A stretch of DNA of 64,000 bases, taken from the NCBI RefSeq assembly GCF_009730915.1, contig NC_052486.1, forward strand, positions 22,473,589 through 22,537,588. The letters are read 5' to 3'. The stretch is from Dioscorea cayenensis subsp. rotundata. Lineage: Eukaryota > Streptophyta > Magnoliopsida > Dioscoreales > Dioscoreaceae. The notes beneath the pieces were generated by a model. That model ran no database searches, was not told where the DNA came from, and saw only the letters and a list, made by a program, of their open reading frames with translations. Below, in pieces: positions 41,440-54,630 of this stretch; position 1 is the first letter of the stretch, and every line of letters starts with the position of its first letter. The position numbers were made by a program, and so were the translations under genes.

Positions 41440-42530
41440 ATGAAGGTTGAGGAATGAAGAAGCTGAGAGTGATGATGTGAATGCATACAAAGATCAGGCA
41501 TGGAAAGGAACGTGCCGAACAAAAGATGCCGATGGAAAGAGAGACAAACAGCCCAGAAGATCTCTAGTGTGAGCAAGCCATTCAACAGCATCAACACCAG
41601 GAAGATCTCATGGAAGCTCATCTAGTGTTGTTGGTTGAATCATCTTTGTCTAAATACAAGTAATTTAGATATATTACAGTGCAGGGATATTGATAGATGG
41701 ATACACTGCATCATACATTTGTTAGAAATAATAATTCAATATATAAAAGTTGTAAGAGTAGATTGGTTAGAGACCAAGGAGAAGTTCTAATCATACACCA
41801 TAAGATATCAACTAATAAATTTGGTTCTTCTGAAGAACAAGAGCAAGAATAAGATTGTGATTTAGTTTTCAGTGGCTGCCATCAGTTAATCCACTGGCAA
41901 CGACGCTGTCATCATTCAGTGGCGCATCGCATGATCGAGAGACAGACTCGAATAGCTTTTTGATATGAGTATATATGTTAGCTTCAGAATTGCAGGAATG
42001 GATTTATTTATCCACAAAATTTCTTCTTTTTTTAAAAAAAACAGTGATTAATTCTGTCTAAAATGCAAAAATGTAACTTAATATGTAAAAGGCAAATCTA
42101 ATGTAAGCAGAAGTAGATGTAGAAACTCCACCAACATGAAAGAATGTAATGTGTGTGGTCATGTAAGCAAACAAATTTCAAATTTACTAAAGCACTTGGT
42201 ATTGAATATTACAAAGTTACATTGACATACTCATGCAATAAAAATGTTCTTAAAACCTAACATCTCACTATTGCTCCTGGGAAATCTATAAATCAACTAA
42301 AAGATTTAAAGCCTTATTATATTAGGAAGGTTAGGCCTGCAGATAAACATGGTTTTGAAATAAAAAAACAAAACTTCGATCATAAGCCTTTTGCACCATA
42401 AAATTTGCTGATACAGAAAATCCTTAAAACTTAAGTGCTACCACAACAATTTCTTTACAAAGAAACTGCATAAGAGAGTAATCAGTGTGAAGTAAAATTT
42501 ACCTGCATCCCCAAATACAGAACAAGAGTT
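41440..42530. other. Non-coding DNA downstream of the NOT1 relic
   Basis: About 1.1 kb without a supported gene. It would be the region after the stop codon of the truncated NOT1 copy. Confidence 0.5.
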
Positions 42531-42532
42531 TA

Positions 42533-44266
42533 TCAAGTGGACATTGTAGTGATCCCGGCCATGTTTGCCTCAGCCTGAGGAAGTAATAACCTCTGCTTCA
42601 GTTCTGTCAAGAAAGTTGATCCATCTGGTCTTGTCTGAAATTTTACAATTAAAGATAAAATGATATTTGAAAAATATAACAGAAGTGAGACCTATTAAAA
42701 AATTAGGAAGCCTCATGTTTTTCGGAAAAGTACTGAGGATGGCATTCCGCATTTGGATACAACTAGGAGGAATCACATCACAAAAGCTGAAGTGATAATC
42801 ACAGAGGAACTCAGAAAAAATCATGCCGCGACATGAGTAGCACCCTCAAAGTGGCCTTGTACAAAAAATGAACCTACAAGAAGAATATTGAAGAAAGCTA
42901 GTAACCAATCAAGAAAATGTGTAACAAAGAAAAAGCAACTTTAAACAGCAGAATGCTACAAGAAAATGTGTAACAAAGAAAAAGTAAAAAACCAGGAAAA
43001 TTATGTTCTTCACTAGAACAAAATTAATCATCCTATATACAGAGATCAAGCTGAAAGCAATTAGTATAAATGGTGCTAACAATAATATCAACAAATGGAC
43101 AAGAATTGGTTAGTTTGCATAAGAGATCATTTGGTGCAAGTAGACTAACAAACTTTGCAATTGCCAGTCTATATGAATGAACATGGTGAAAGAAGAGAAA
43201 CAAGGCCCAAGGGGGAAAAGGTTGACATCAAGGTAAATGGAACTTCTAAAGAGCATATGCATGGGGAAAAAGCACAAGAAGTCAGGAAGACATTAGATTT
43301 AAATAAAATGACCCTTGTTTTCATTATCAGAAGAGGCAATTAGCAATATCTGCACAAGGCCAACTTCAATATAGTGCAAACAAACTAGAATAGATGGGTA
43401 AAATGAAGGAGAAACATAATATTAATTCTATCCATCTATGAGCAATAAGGAAAATGTTGACTCAAACATAATTAACAAATCTAATTTTAAGGATTATAGA
43501 ACCTCCAACCAGGAACTTTTAGAGGTTGCAATGCATAAAATGTATTCGCAAAAGAAGTCAACACCAGACAGAAAGAATGCATTAGGATTAGCAAAGATGC
43601 CAAAAGGTTACTGATTAATCTCTAGAAAACACTTAACCTGGAAGTTGGCACCATCAAGGACCGAATCTGGAGAAGCCAGTTAATAAACAATCTGAAATAT
43701 GGCCTTGGGTTGAAAATTGACTTCTTTTCTTCTGCATCCCTTTGAATCACTCTAACAGTCACTGATAGAACCTGACCATGAAAAAACTAATGACGAAAAT
43801 AATGATGGCATATAATGCTCGTGAAAGTAAAAATGAACGGAAATCAAATCCCATATTAGAAAGAATAGCAATTTTACTTGGCCTATGATCCATTGAACCA
43901 AAAACTGAAGATGAAAACACCAAAAGAAAAAAATTAATAACAGAAGCAATAAACAGCATGTGATGCAACTCGTTACAGGGAAGCAGCATTCTGTGACTTG
44001 ACAATCTAACTTACCTTCAAAATCACAACTACCAGCATTGCATATGCATCAATTGCAGTAAATGTGAGAAGCAAGGGTTGTTGAACAGATTGAAGCAACA
44101 AAGGGCCTGTGGTAATGGCCTGCTCAGTAGCTAGGCAATGTGAAACAGAGATCTACTGAAACAAATTATAAAGTTACTGCAGCTGTGAGATGTAATGCGA
44201 ACACACTGAATCATTTGTAGCCGGCAGACTTGAAATTTTTCCCCATTCAGTGAAAAGCTGTGGAAC
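42533..44266 (-). pseudogene. NOT1: NOT1 (CNOT1) relic, 3' part
   Basis: NOT1 is the scaffold of the CCR4-NOT deadenylase. Five conserved exons are legible in NOT1 order on the minus strand. At 44266-44178: VPQLFTEWGKISSLPATND. At 44155-44015: SHCLATEQ and TFTAIDAYAMLVVVILK. At 43761-43638: RDAEEKK, PYFRLFINWLL then DSVLDGANFQ in a shifted frame. At about 42863-42700: TLRVLLM, then [17 protein letters not shown] in a shifted frame, and [16 protein letters not shown]. At 42634-42533: [13 protein letters not shown], ending at an early stop that omits the rest of the C-terminal NOT1 domain. The gap between the first two pieces (44177-44156) is only 22 bases, too short for an intron, and conserved residues are missing there. 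Frameshifts in at least two exons show it is decayed. Confidence 0.85.
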
Positions 44267-44604
44267 CTTAAAAAAAACAAATATATATATATATATATAT
44301 TCAAAACACCTAAATCAGTATGCATAAGCAATAACTAAAATTTGAAACATTGCTACCATAAGCAAATAAATAGATTACATGTTGAACCCATTGCCTGTCA
44401 TTCTTGATAAACTGTGTAATTTACTATACACTGGTAGAATAGTAAGAGGTGTATCTGTTAGGGCAAACTAAACATTTATTTACATCCAACAATTATAACC
44501 TCAGAAGAAAAAGGTGGTACCTTTGAGGGCATCATTGTGCTTTGTCTGAGAAATTTATAAGTATACAGCAAAAGAAAAGCAGGAAAAAAAATCCAAACAT
44601 TGGA

Positions 44605-46893
44605 TGCGTGGACCGAACCAGGATTAAGGCTGCTGAGGGCAAAATGTAAAAAAAACAAAAAATAGTATACATAATAATTGTTTTCAATATAAAATAGTGT
44701 GGCATTGTGACATTTAATTAAAACAATTATAAAAAATATAAAACGTTTATCTATGCACACTCGAGCTAGAACTGTCATTTGTGCGACACATGCTACTCAG
44801 AGGAGATAACTGAATACGACGAGTTTGTATTTTTTGAAAACATTGTAGAATTATCTCATTGTCGATAGTTGCAAAAACCTCTTTCTCAATATAAACAATC
44901 ATGCTATCGTTCATCCACTCATCACCCATGTTGTTGCGCAAGTCAGTTTTCACAACATTCATTGCCGAAAATACCCTCTCAACACTAGCTGTCGCAACTG
45001 GCAAAACCAATGCCAACTCAATAAGGCGATAAACGAGTGGAAAAATAGCATATTTGCCAGTATCAACCATCTTCATAGCAAAACCTCCCAAGTCCCTGAC
45101 ATTTGCAAAATCATCATCATGTCGCACATCATAAACGAAAGTAGCAAGTTGATCCTCAAGCATCATATGTTAAGTCACCGAGAAGTCTTCTGGATACATC
45201 TCTGCAAGACGGAGTAGCTTATGGATGTTGAATTTAGAAAATGAGTCCCTTGGATCAAGACATGATACTAAAAGAAGTAACTCCGTGCTAGCTTCAGGAA
45301 AGCGGTTGTGCATTTCTTGAGAAATCAAATCAATAACCTATCATTGAAATAGATAGAAAATATTAATAAAAATATAAATTAATGAGATTTATGATAAATA
45401 CAAAAAAATAATTACCTCACAAAAAATCTCTACACGATAATGATGAAAATGAGTAATGAATTGTCTTTCCCGCCTAGAACGACCACGAATTAGCATATTA
45501 TCCTCCATATTAGGCACATTAATTGAGTTCTCCTTACAAAAAGAGGTGACCTCTCCCAAAAATTCCTCCCAACCTGTCTCCTTAAAGTGTTGAAGTCGAG
45601 CTTTTACCGCTTCGATCAATCGCATGGCTTGAACAATATTTTTTGATCCTTTTGTTGTAAGGCAAGTGACAACTCATTTGTCATCCCCAATAAACGCCTC
45701 ATCAAGTACATCACAAACACAAACTTGTAATTCTCCATTTTGTCAATCAAACTTGCTACTATGCCTCTATTATCATTAGAAGCCCCATCATCATGCACAT
45801 TTTGGAGCACCTCTAAAATTGAGGTCCACATACAAATTAGCCGGAGAATGGTAGTGTAATGCGATCCCCAACTAGTATCCCCTAGTCTTGCTAAACTGGA
45901 TTCTTGATTTTTTCCTTTGCCATTGACTATCTCTACTTTCTCCAATTGCTCAACCAATTTATCATGATGATGTTGGCGAAGTTGATCTCTGCTTTTACAT
46001 GATGCTCCGGTGGCATTAATAATCATATTAACATATTGAAAAAAATCACTCACAATTCGATTGTCTTTAGCAACGGCAACAATTACTAATTGTAGTTTGT
46101 GAGCAAAACAATGTATATATCTTGCATATGGATTTTCTTTTAAAATAAGTGCTTTCAAACCATTGAATTCATTTCGAATATTTGAAGCCCCGTCATATCC
46201 TTGCCCTCTTAACCTCGAAAGAGACAACTTGTGTTTAGCAAACAAACAATCAATGGCATTCTTTAAAGAAATAGCAGAGGTATCAGGGACATGAATCAAT
46301 GCAAGGAATCGCTCAATCACATGCCCATTCTTATTAACATATCGCAAAACAACTCCCATTTGTTGTTTTACTGAGGCATCTCGGGCTTCATCAATCATAA
46401 GAGAAAAATAACTATCTCCCAATATCATCAATAATAACACGTGTAATCTCTGTTGCACAAGCATTTGCCAACTCCTTTTGAATTTTTGGGGAAGTCAATT
46501 GATTGTTTCCAGGGGCAGTTTTGATTGATTGTCTTCCAAATCTCTTCATTTCTTAGGCTATACCACTCAAGCAACTCAAGAAAATTGCCTTTGTTTAGTG
46601 AGTTTGAAAGACTCATTATTTCCATGGAAAGGTAAACCTTGCTTCAATAAAAAACGAGTCACATCCAAAACCGCCGTCAAATGAATACGATATGCAACCT
46701 CCATCTCATGTGAATGCACATCCAACAGGTGTGACACACTTTGTTTTGGTTTTTGTAATCCGGGGTCACTAACAATGTCGTTGAAATTAAAATTTGTATT
46801 AATATTCTCCTCGCTTGATTTAGAGTCCAATGGTACTTTAGGAGTATTTGATGACTCTTCACTCCTTGGTCGTTTGATCAAAAATTTGTCCAT
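44605..46893 (-). mobile_element. hAT transposon with decayed TTF-type transposase gene
   Basis: The minus-strand transposase text starts MDKFLIKRPRSEESS at 46893 and ends near 44747. Middle parts read DSYFSLMIDEARD, VLRYVNKNGHVIERF, RGQGYDGASNIRNEF, IHCFAHKLQLV and LGDTSWGSHY. The C-terminal hAT dimerisation region reads LALVLPVATASVERVFSAMN. These match plant zf-TTF/DUF4371 hAT transposases. The frame is broken near 46600 and in the 46430-46600 stretch, and a stop lies near 45170. A short GT-AG gap at about 45415-45338 restores the family text (FCE/VIDLISQEM) and may be an intron. A terminus-like GCGTGGACCGAACCAGG lies at about 44606; the other end was not found. It lies within an intron-like gap of the NOT1 relic. 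Confidence 0.82.
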
Positions 46894-46899
46894 AATCTA

Positions 46900-49370
46900 T
46901 AAAAAAATAAGTAAAAAAACTTTAATTATAGACTATAAAAAATAACAAGCAAAAAAACATTAATCATGACACAACCAACATCATTAGAAGAATCAAACAC
47001 AAAATTGTTTGAACATGGTAATGCTAACATTCATGCATCTAAATGATTGAATATGTCCTATGAAACCAATTTTGTTATGCTATTGAATCCATTTTGTTAT
47101 GTGTCAATGAATATGAAACCTTTGGTAATTGGTATAACTAGTCTTATTGAAGTCTATCTTGTTATACATTTTGTTATATAGATTTAACACTAAACATTAT
47201 TTAATTATACATATATACATTATGAGCTATATATTAATATTTGATGTTTGATATTCTCAACATTTTAATTCATTGAGGCATTTAATCAAACACATTGTGG
47301 TCATATTTATAAATATGAAGTTTAATATTCATGTTCTATTTTTTCACCCATGAATTTTATACATTCATTCTCATTTCAAGGAGTAATACATTCATTTTCA
47401 TTCCAATAATAAAAATAATAATAATGTAATAAACTTACTATTATCTCCAAGACTCTTAGATAGTTAGGCTCCAACCAACCAATATTCAAACTTGGAAATC
47501 AGGAAACAATATTTCAAGAAGCTATTGTTTTGATAATTTGTAGCCCCATGGGCTGGCCGGCCCACAAACCACAAGGCTTTTGCTTTAATTACAAACCACA
47601 ACCTCTCAATTGTTTGCCAAGCTTTTGCTTTTATTACAAACCACAACCCACTCAATTGCACAAAAGCCCAGTTACACAAGCCCAGCTGCCCAGTTACACT
47701 AGTTTTATTTATTTATTTTTTCTATTAAAGATATTAATGAAAATTTGAACAAAAAGGTGCTGCAGTTGATAAATGGGCCCTGTAATAATTAAGATTGTTG
47801 GGCCACCTGCCAAGCCACTCAATTTCATTGAAGTTCAAGAAAAGTGACAAATTACTCTGCCCATTGTATAATGATTGGTTTCTATATTGTAACATCATTG
47901 TACTTTATGGATAGAAATTTAGTTCACTTCAGTGTATTTTGATCTTGTATCAGCCTTGTAAAATTTTTAAGGATATACTCACTTTCCATTCTCAGATGGG
48001 TGCATTCTTGACATCATTCTATTTTGTTAATAGATATTTTTGGGGCTGTTTATTGAAAATAATTTGAAATTAAGTTTAAAAAAAAAATTAAAAATAATAT
48101 TATGATGTAATATATATATATATATATATGTTAACTTGGAGAAGATGCTTTTGATCGGAGGGTTCATATCTCACATCAAGGTGTAATGTTGATCTCAATA
48201 TAAGTAGGAAAAGCGACCGCAAATAAATCCTCCCCACTTGGTATGGTCCAAGAAAAGCACTTAAATTTGTTTTGCTTTCTAGAAAGCTGTGCTCAAATAA
48301 ATACTTATGCAAGAAATGTTGTGAAAGGAAAAATAACATTATACTGGCAGCAATAACCAAGCGTAGCCCCAAAGAATAATACTGCATCAAACCACAGAGA
48401 GGTTGAGAGAAAAAATAATGGTCTGATAGTCATTAATAGGATCTCTTGTAAGGTATATATTACAAAATATAAAGTTAAATAATCAGGTCAGTTTCACTTA
48501 TAATACAGAAAAAAAAAAAAATAAAATAAATTTTTACTCTCACATAATGAGATCATGAAGGTGCCATAAGTTGGATCAACAGATCAACAAATATGACATG
48601 AATGTTTAGTTCATTCCCATGTGATAATAAAATTATAACCCATCAGGACTCTAAAATGATTGTTTGATTTCAGAGAGATCACCAAAAAATTAAATTAAAT
48701 TAAATTAAATAAGTGAACTTATCTCCCACAGGACTCTCATATCCCTGTTGCACAACCACACACACACTGACACACACACAGAGACTCAGTGAGGAAGATT
48801 ATAAGAATTAGTATAGCATGAAACTGTGGTGACTTTCTTATCAATTTTTAATTTACTATTCACAGATGAAGAATTTCCTAAGAATTGAGTAATGACAGGA
48901 TTAGGGAGTATATAGGGTTATCCATGTTTCTGGTTAGGTTTCTCTGATGGGTAAATTAGTCAATAAAAACACCCAAAATTAATGCATAGTGCATCATATT
49001 TAGGATACCATGGAAACATGGTGAACTTCTAATCAATTTTCAATTCATAATTCACAAATGAAAAGTTTCCCATGTCTGAGCAAAGGCAATCAAGAAGCAT
49101 CTAAAATAAAATTAAAGCAGTTGATATTTTCTATCATGAACAAGTAATGGACAAGTTAATTAAAAAAAAACCAGAAAAGGACAGTGTATTGGTGAAATAG
49201 AAACAGAAGGATGTAATATGGGCAGAAACCTAATCACAGAAACCAGCTGGATCCCCTGCTGTTGTCTCAGTAACACTAGAAGAAACCTATTTTATAGAAG
49301 AAATCATTTAATCAACAAGAAAGCCATAAAGATGGGCTGAAGAGTAGATTTCTCATATTAAATGTAATGA
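46900..49370. other. Non-coding DNA within the NOT1 relic
   Basis: About 2.5 kb of non-coding DNA including the undefined far end of the hAT element. A tandem duplicate of about 52 bases (GCTTTTGCTTTAATTACAAA type) lies near 47577-47680. A second old duplicate occurs at about 48818-48880 and 49008-49070 (shared AATTTACTATTCACAGATGA-type text). A TA run lies near 48110-48129. Confidence 0.5.
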
Positions 49371-49376
49371 ATTGAC

Positions 49377-50896
49377 CTTTCTATCCTTAAACTGCTTAGC
49401 CATCTCTTCTTTGCTGACAGTAAAATCAGACTGGGTAATCAGATTGCCAGAGTTTTTCCAACAAGTTGCAATGATTCTGGGCATCCCGGCCTCATTGCTA
49501 ACTGAAAATTCCAATGAAGAATTTACATGAGAACAAGAATGGTCATAAGAAAAATTTCATAACAAAATAATATGCATGCCTTTGCCAAACCATCAATTAG
49601 ATTGTGCAATTCTGACATGCTAACTCCAGATTCCTGAACAACCAATGCTCCAACAAGAGAAATGAAGAACTCCAAAGCAGCTTCCGAAAAATGGTAGTCA
49701 CAAAAGTTAATTAAACGACAGTACACCCTGAATGGCAACAAAAGTTCAAGTGCAATGAAACTACAAGCCAACTAATATAAGCCTGAAACATATTATTTCT
49801 TCCTCCATCAATAAGCTTAGCAAGATGTACATTGTACTCTGCAAGAATTAGGAAATCAGAATGAATAAGGGCAATTGTAATCTCTGCATTGAACTTCCAC
49901 TCCCCATCTAAGTAAATCACCTACACATCCGAAAGAAAAGTGGTGTCAATGAATAGATATTTCAGACATCATTCACCCTGCTGATATCTGACCTGAATTA
50001 ACATCATGTACAATAACAAACCATGACTAGGATGTTTTTCGTGAAATAGATTAAGAGAAAAATAGGCAGTGCCCCAAACATTTTTGATGAGTTGCTTGCC
50101 TAAAAAAATCAGGTATTAACAAAGTGAACAAAGATGATGTTGGCCAAAAATCAAGGGAACTCATATATAATGTCAAGCCACAAAAAGACAACAGGATGCG
50201 CTAACAACATTGTCCAGACTTTTAAATAAAGACCATCACTAAGCACAAGGACCGATGATGGGATTTATTCAACTAACACCATTTAAGAAGACATGGCATA
50301 CTTCACAGTTTGCTATTCATGGATCTATCAACCCTAACATTGAGCTACTAAAAATCTTTTGAGATATATTTAAAAATCATTTTTATTAGATAACCCCTGA
50401 TTCAAAGGCCAATTATTTGCTCCCTAACTATAAATTAGTTGGAAATAGAAAAACAAATTTATGACAATTTAAACACAAGAGAATGCAATAACCGCAAGAT
50501 GACCAGATACTATTTTAGATTGCTCACAGATGTACACACAAAAAGTAATACCCATTTTGAAGAGAATATGCGAATAGCATATATGACAATACTTAGTGGT
50601 AAATCAAAGATCTTATCAACTCCAAGATTGCTAGAAACCAATCTTGTAGATGCACATTTTAATTAAATAGAAAATAATTTATTTAAGATAAAAATGAAAT
50701 AATATGGCTGATACAGAATTAGACAAAGTAATTAACAGTAAACTAGTTTATATACAGGCATTTGCAAAAATCAGGCACAACAATTGAAATCAGTTGTGCA
50801 TACCCAGCTAGTCAATTCCTTGACAACAAGCTTGCAGACATCCCGTATGGCAGATGAAAATGCAACATGCAAATTGATGCGGTGAAAATTGGAGGC
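49377..50896 (-). pseudogene. NOT1: NOT1 (CNOT1) relic, middle part
   Basis: Four NOT1 exon pieces on the minus strand. At 50896-50804: INLHVAFSSAIRDVCKL, VVKELTSW. At about 49920-49790: GEWKFNAEITIALIHSD, LAEYNVHLAKLIDGGRNN. At about 49690-49570: AALEFFISLVGALVVQES, SMSELHNLIDGLAKA. At 49501-49377: GNLITQSDFTVSKEEM, AKQFKDRK. These correspond to the conserved central stretch of NOT1 around the HLAKLIDGGRN motif. The first piece begins exactly at the inner border of the copia LTR, so the exon was cut by that insertion; its upstream half is not found in the window. Residues normally linking the second and third pieces are partly lost. Confidence 0.83.
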
Positions 50897-51056
50897 TGTT
50901 AGAAGAGGAGAGAGAGAATGGAACAAGTGTATATGCTTGAACACCTTACATGAGTGACCCTTTGGGTCTACATATAGAATATGATAAGTATACATATACG
51001 TCTGTACATACATATACATGTATACATATATAGACAATACAACAATACATCTAACA
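50897..51056 (-). repeat. LTR of the copia element
   Basis: A 160-base segment that on the minus strand starts TGTTAGATG and ends TCTAACA, with the TG...CA borders of LTR elements. It is followed on the element side by a purine-rich GAGTTTGAGGGAGGG tract. A second copy was not found at the other end. Confidence 0.75.
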
Positions 51057-54000
51057 CCCTCCCTCAAACTCAAGGCGGATCATGTGTCTTGAGTTTGGAT
51101 AACATAAATAGATGGTGATCACGTGTTTGCGCCTTGGTGAAGAAATCAGCCCACCGGACCTCTCAGAGGAAGATAGTGGACTGACACGACCCCGGCACGC
51201 ATACGGCATCGTGTGAAATGTGCATCCACACCAATATGTTTGGTCGACTCATGCTTGACCGGATCTCGCAGCAATCGAAGGGCTCCAGATCGTGCCACAG
51301 CTGAATAGGAATAGGAGATGTGATCGGTACACCAAAGTCCTGTAGAATCGAACGTAGCCAAAGCACCTCCCGACGCTGAGAAGCCAACGCATCGAACCCT
51401 CACCTCAAAGACTAGACTTGGCAACAAGAGGGATCGCTTCGGTCTTCCAAACAATAAGAGAAGAGCCAAGAAAGATACAATAACCAGATGACGTAAAAAC
51501 CCCGATCATCGGGAGAATCGCCCGTGTAGCATCGTAATAGGCTCGCAATCGAAGAGCGGACCGACGTGAGTAGAACAAAACCACGAGATACAAGTGCCAC
51601 GAAGATATCGCAGCATCCAATCAAGATGAGCATAATGAATGAAGTGGGTGCCGCAACGAATTGACTGAGAATGTGAACTGCATGGGAAATGTCTGGACGG
51701 GTGATAGCTAAGTAGACCAAACTGGCAACCAAATGTCGATAGCGAGAAGGATCAGATAAGGGAATCCCATCAGAGGCACGAAGCTGCAAATGTAACTCCA
51801 TCGGTGTAGCAGAGAATACGGGTATCACCAAAACCAGAGCGAGCAAGTAGGTCATGAGTATAACGCCGAGAGAGACAGTAACCATCGGATGAGAAGTAAT
51901 CTCGATACCCAAGAAGTAACGAAGGGGACCTAAATCACCATCAAGAAAGTCTCACATAACTTCGCTCACAAAGGTAATGTGAGCAGAGTCATCACCCGAG
52001 AAGGATCATATCATCGACATATAGAAGAAGGATGGTCTGCCCACGAGAAGAAGAGTGAATGAAGACTGCTGAATCATGTATGCTCGGAGTGAAACCAGCA
52101 GCCTCAACTACTGTACTGAACCGCTCAAACCAGGCCCGTGGAGCCTGTTTGAGACTATAAAGAGCCCGGCGAAGACGACAAACAGACCCCGTAGGTACCC
52201 GGAGGCCAGGGGGAGGAGTCATGTAAACCTCCTCCTTCAAGTCCCCATGAAGAAACGCGTCTTCACATCGTCGATGAAGAACCCAACCATGAACAGCAGA
52301 ACAACAACCAAAGTGCGACAAGGTGTGCATGTGGCCATCGGGGCAAAAAGTCTCCTCATAGTCACGGCCATACTCCCCGCCGAAAAGCCACGAGCAACCA
52401 AACGCGCTTTTATAGCGCTCGAGAGACCCTGCTGTAACGAGTCTTCACATGGTAGATCCAACGACAAGTGATAGGAACGGCATGAGAAGGAAGAGGAACA
52501 AGATCCCACGTATGAGTCCGAGTCAAAGCATCAAGCTCCTCTGCCATGGCAGTCCGCCACTCGTAATCGAACCGGCTTCAGTAGGTACCGCTCAAATACA
52601 TCTCGAAAACACCGGTGCTAGCGTAAGCAAAACGACAGTGGGATGTAAAAGTAGAGCGATCGCAGAAAAGAATAAGTGTGAGAGTGTATCTCGTGAGCCG
52701 GATCGATAGTAGGAGAGGGTGCCGAGACGACTGCCTCGAGATGGAGGCTCGTGGGATCCCGACTCTGGTATGTGAAACGAACAGTGGGTGAGCAAGAGGA
52801 AGCAAGAGAGGAGGGAAGACACTATAGGCGACTCAGTTGATAAAGGAGGGGAAGACACTGCAGGAGACTCAGCAGATAAAGGAGGAGAAGAGTCAAGAGA
52901 GGAGTGAGAAAGAAACCTCGGCAGGAGGATTGAATGATGGAGGAGAGGGAAGACACTCGAGGAGTACGCTCACCGAAGGGGTAGGAAAAAGGAAACGACA
53001 GAGGGACAGAGGGAGATGGGGACTCAGTGGAAGAAGGAGAAGCATAGAAAGGTGTGGACTCATCAAACGTGACATCACGGGAGATGCGAATACGACTAGC
53101 TGATCGGATCATAACAACGATAGCCTTTATGCTCAAGGCTATATCCTAGAAAAACACATGAAATGCATCGGGTCACGTTAGCTTTGTTCTCTCCCGAGGT
53201 GAAAGTAAAACAAAGCATCGACAACCAAAAACACGAAGATGATCATAGCGTGGGAGTGACTGATGAAGACACTCACCCGGACTACGACCATTAAGGTGAG
53301 AGGAGGGTTGTAGGTTAATGAGATAAACTGCAGGTCGATAGCTTCAAACTCAAAAATGAGGGAAGAAAAGCACCTAGAAGAAGAGCACGTGTCGTCTCTA
53401 AGAAGTGACGATGCTTACGTTCAGCGACCCCATTCTGAGGATGAGCCCCAGGACAAGATAACTGAGGTAATGTGCCTTCAGAAGACAAAAAGGCACGAAA
53501 AGCGTGAGAGGTGTACTCACCACCAGAGTCAGACCGAAATGTCTTAATAGAGGCAGAGAACTGGGTGTGCATCATAGTAGAAAAAGAGCGATAAATAGAC
53601 AATAACTGGCTACGGTGAGGCTAAGATAAAGCCAGGTGAATCGAGTGTAGTCATCTATAAAAAGAACATAATAGCGATGACCACCTTTAGAGACAAAGGG
53701 AGCGGGACCCCAAACATCAGAGTGAATAAGTTCGAAAGGAGCAGAAGTCTGAGACACACTCAAAGGATAAGGACGTTGGAGTTGCTTACCAAGTTTACAT
53801 CCAAGACAGACGACATCAGAAGGAGGAGAGACAGCTCCTAAAACGCCATGACGAAAGGGATGACATACGAGATGGACATAAGTGGCCAAGACGATGATGC
53901 CACTTATGATGAGACCGAACACCGAGATAACAATGATGAACAGTGTTCGGTGATGATGGAAGACGAAGGGAATCCAACGCATAAACTCCATTTTGACGAC

Positions 54001-54630
54001 GACCAGTTCCAATCACCGTCCCACTACGATCCTGCACACGACACGAGATACGGTCAAAGATAACTTGACAATCATGATCAGTAAGCTGGCTAACAGATAT
54101 AAGATTCATGGATAAAGCGAGGAATATGAGAGATCGAAGGAATTGAAAAAAATCACTAGAAGAGAAATGACCGGTGGAGGAAATAGGGAAGAAGTGTGCC
54201 ATCAGCGGTCGCGAACACGGGTGACGTGAGATGGTGAATGGGAATGGTGCGGATGGGTAGCATCGTGGGGTCATGTGGAGAGAAGCACCAGAGTCAAGAA
54301 GCCAGAGAGGACAGAGACTACTTGAAGCAGATGGAGCAACCTGAGTGGAAGTTGCATGTCCAGTAGAAGAGATGGAGTCGCACGGATAGGGATCTGGGAC
54401 TGCCCAGAATCATAGCTAAAAACTGCTGATCTGCAGGAGACAGTGGAGTAGGAGAAGTCAGTGTATAGTGAGGTGTTGGAAGAAGAGGTGGAGCCGGTGA
54501 AGAAACAACGAGGCGAGCGACGGTGGAAGCACGTAAGAAAAATCGGGAAGGCGAGTACTCGATCCCCTGCAAGAAAAGCCCGGAGGCAAGTTCCTTCAGC
54601 ACGAGCAACAGTGGATCCAAAAACATCCAT
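50897..54630 (-). mobile_element. Fossil Ty1/copia LTR retrotransposon (broken)
   Basis: This is a virus-like fossil on the minus strand. Parts appear in copia order: a protease/GAG-pre-integrase region (about 54.3-53.8 kb), integrase (about 53.9-53.3 kb), reverse transcriptase (about 52.5-51.9 kb) and an RNase H-side remnant (about 51.9-51.4 kb), then a polypurine tract and the 3' LTR at 50897-51056. The gag side and the 5' LTR are missing or unrecognisable, so the element looks truncated. It is clearly broken, with several interruptions. Age cannot be estimated from LTR divergence because only one LTR is present; the decay suggests it is not recent. It lies within an exon of the NOT1 relic. 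Confidence 0.88.

Noticed and set aside
45338-45415. Gap in the hAT transposase considered as a later insertion
   Set aside because: It has GT-AG ends, an AT-rich body and restores the family sequence when skipped, so a normal short intron is the simpler reading.
52076-54063. Several plus-strand open frames inside the copia fossil
   Set aside because: Antisense shadows of the element's own coding strand.
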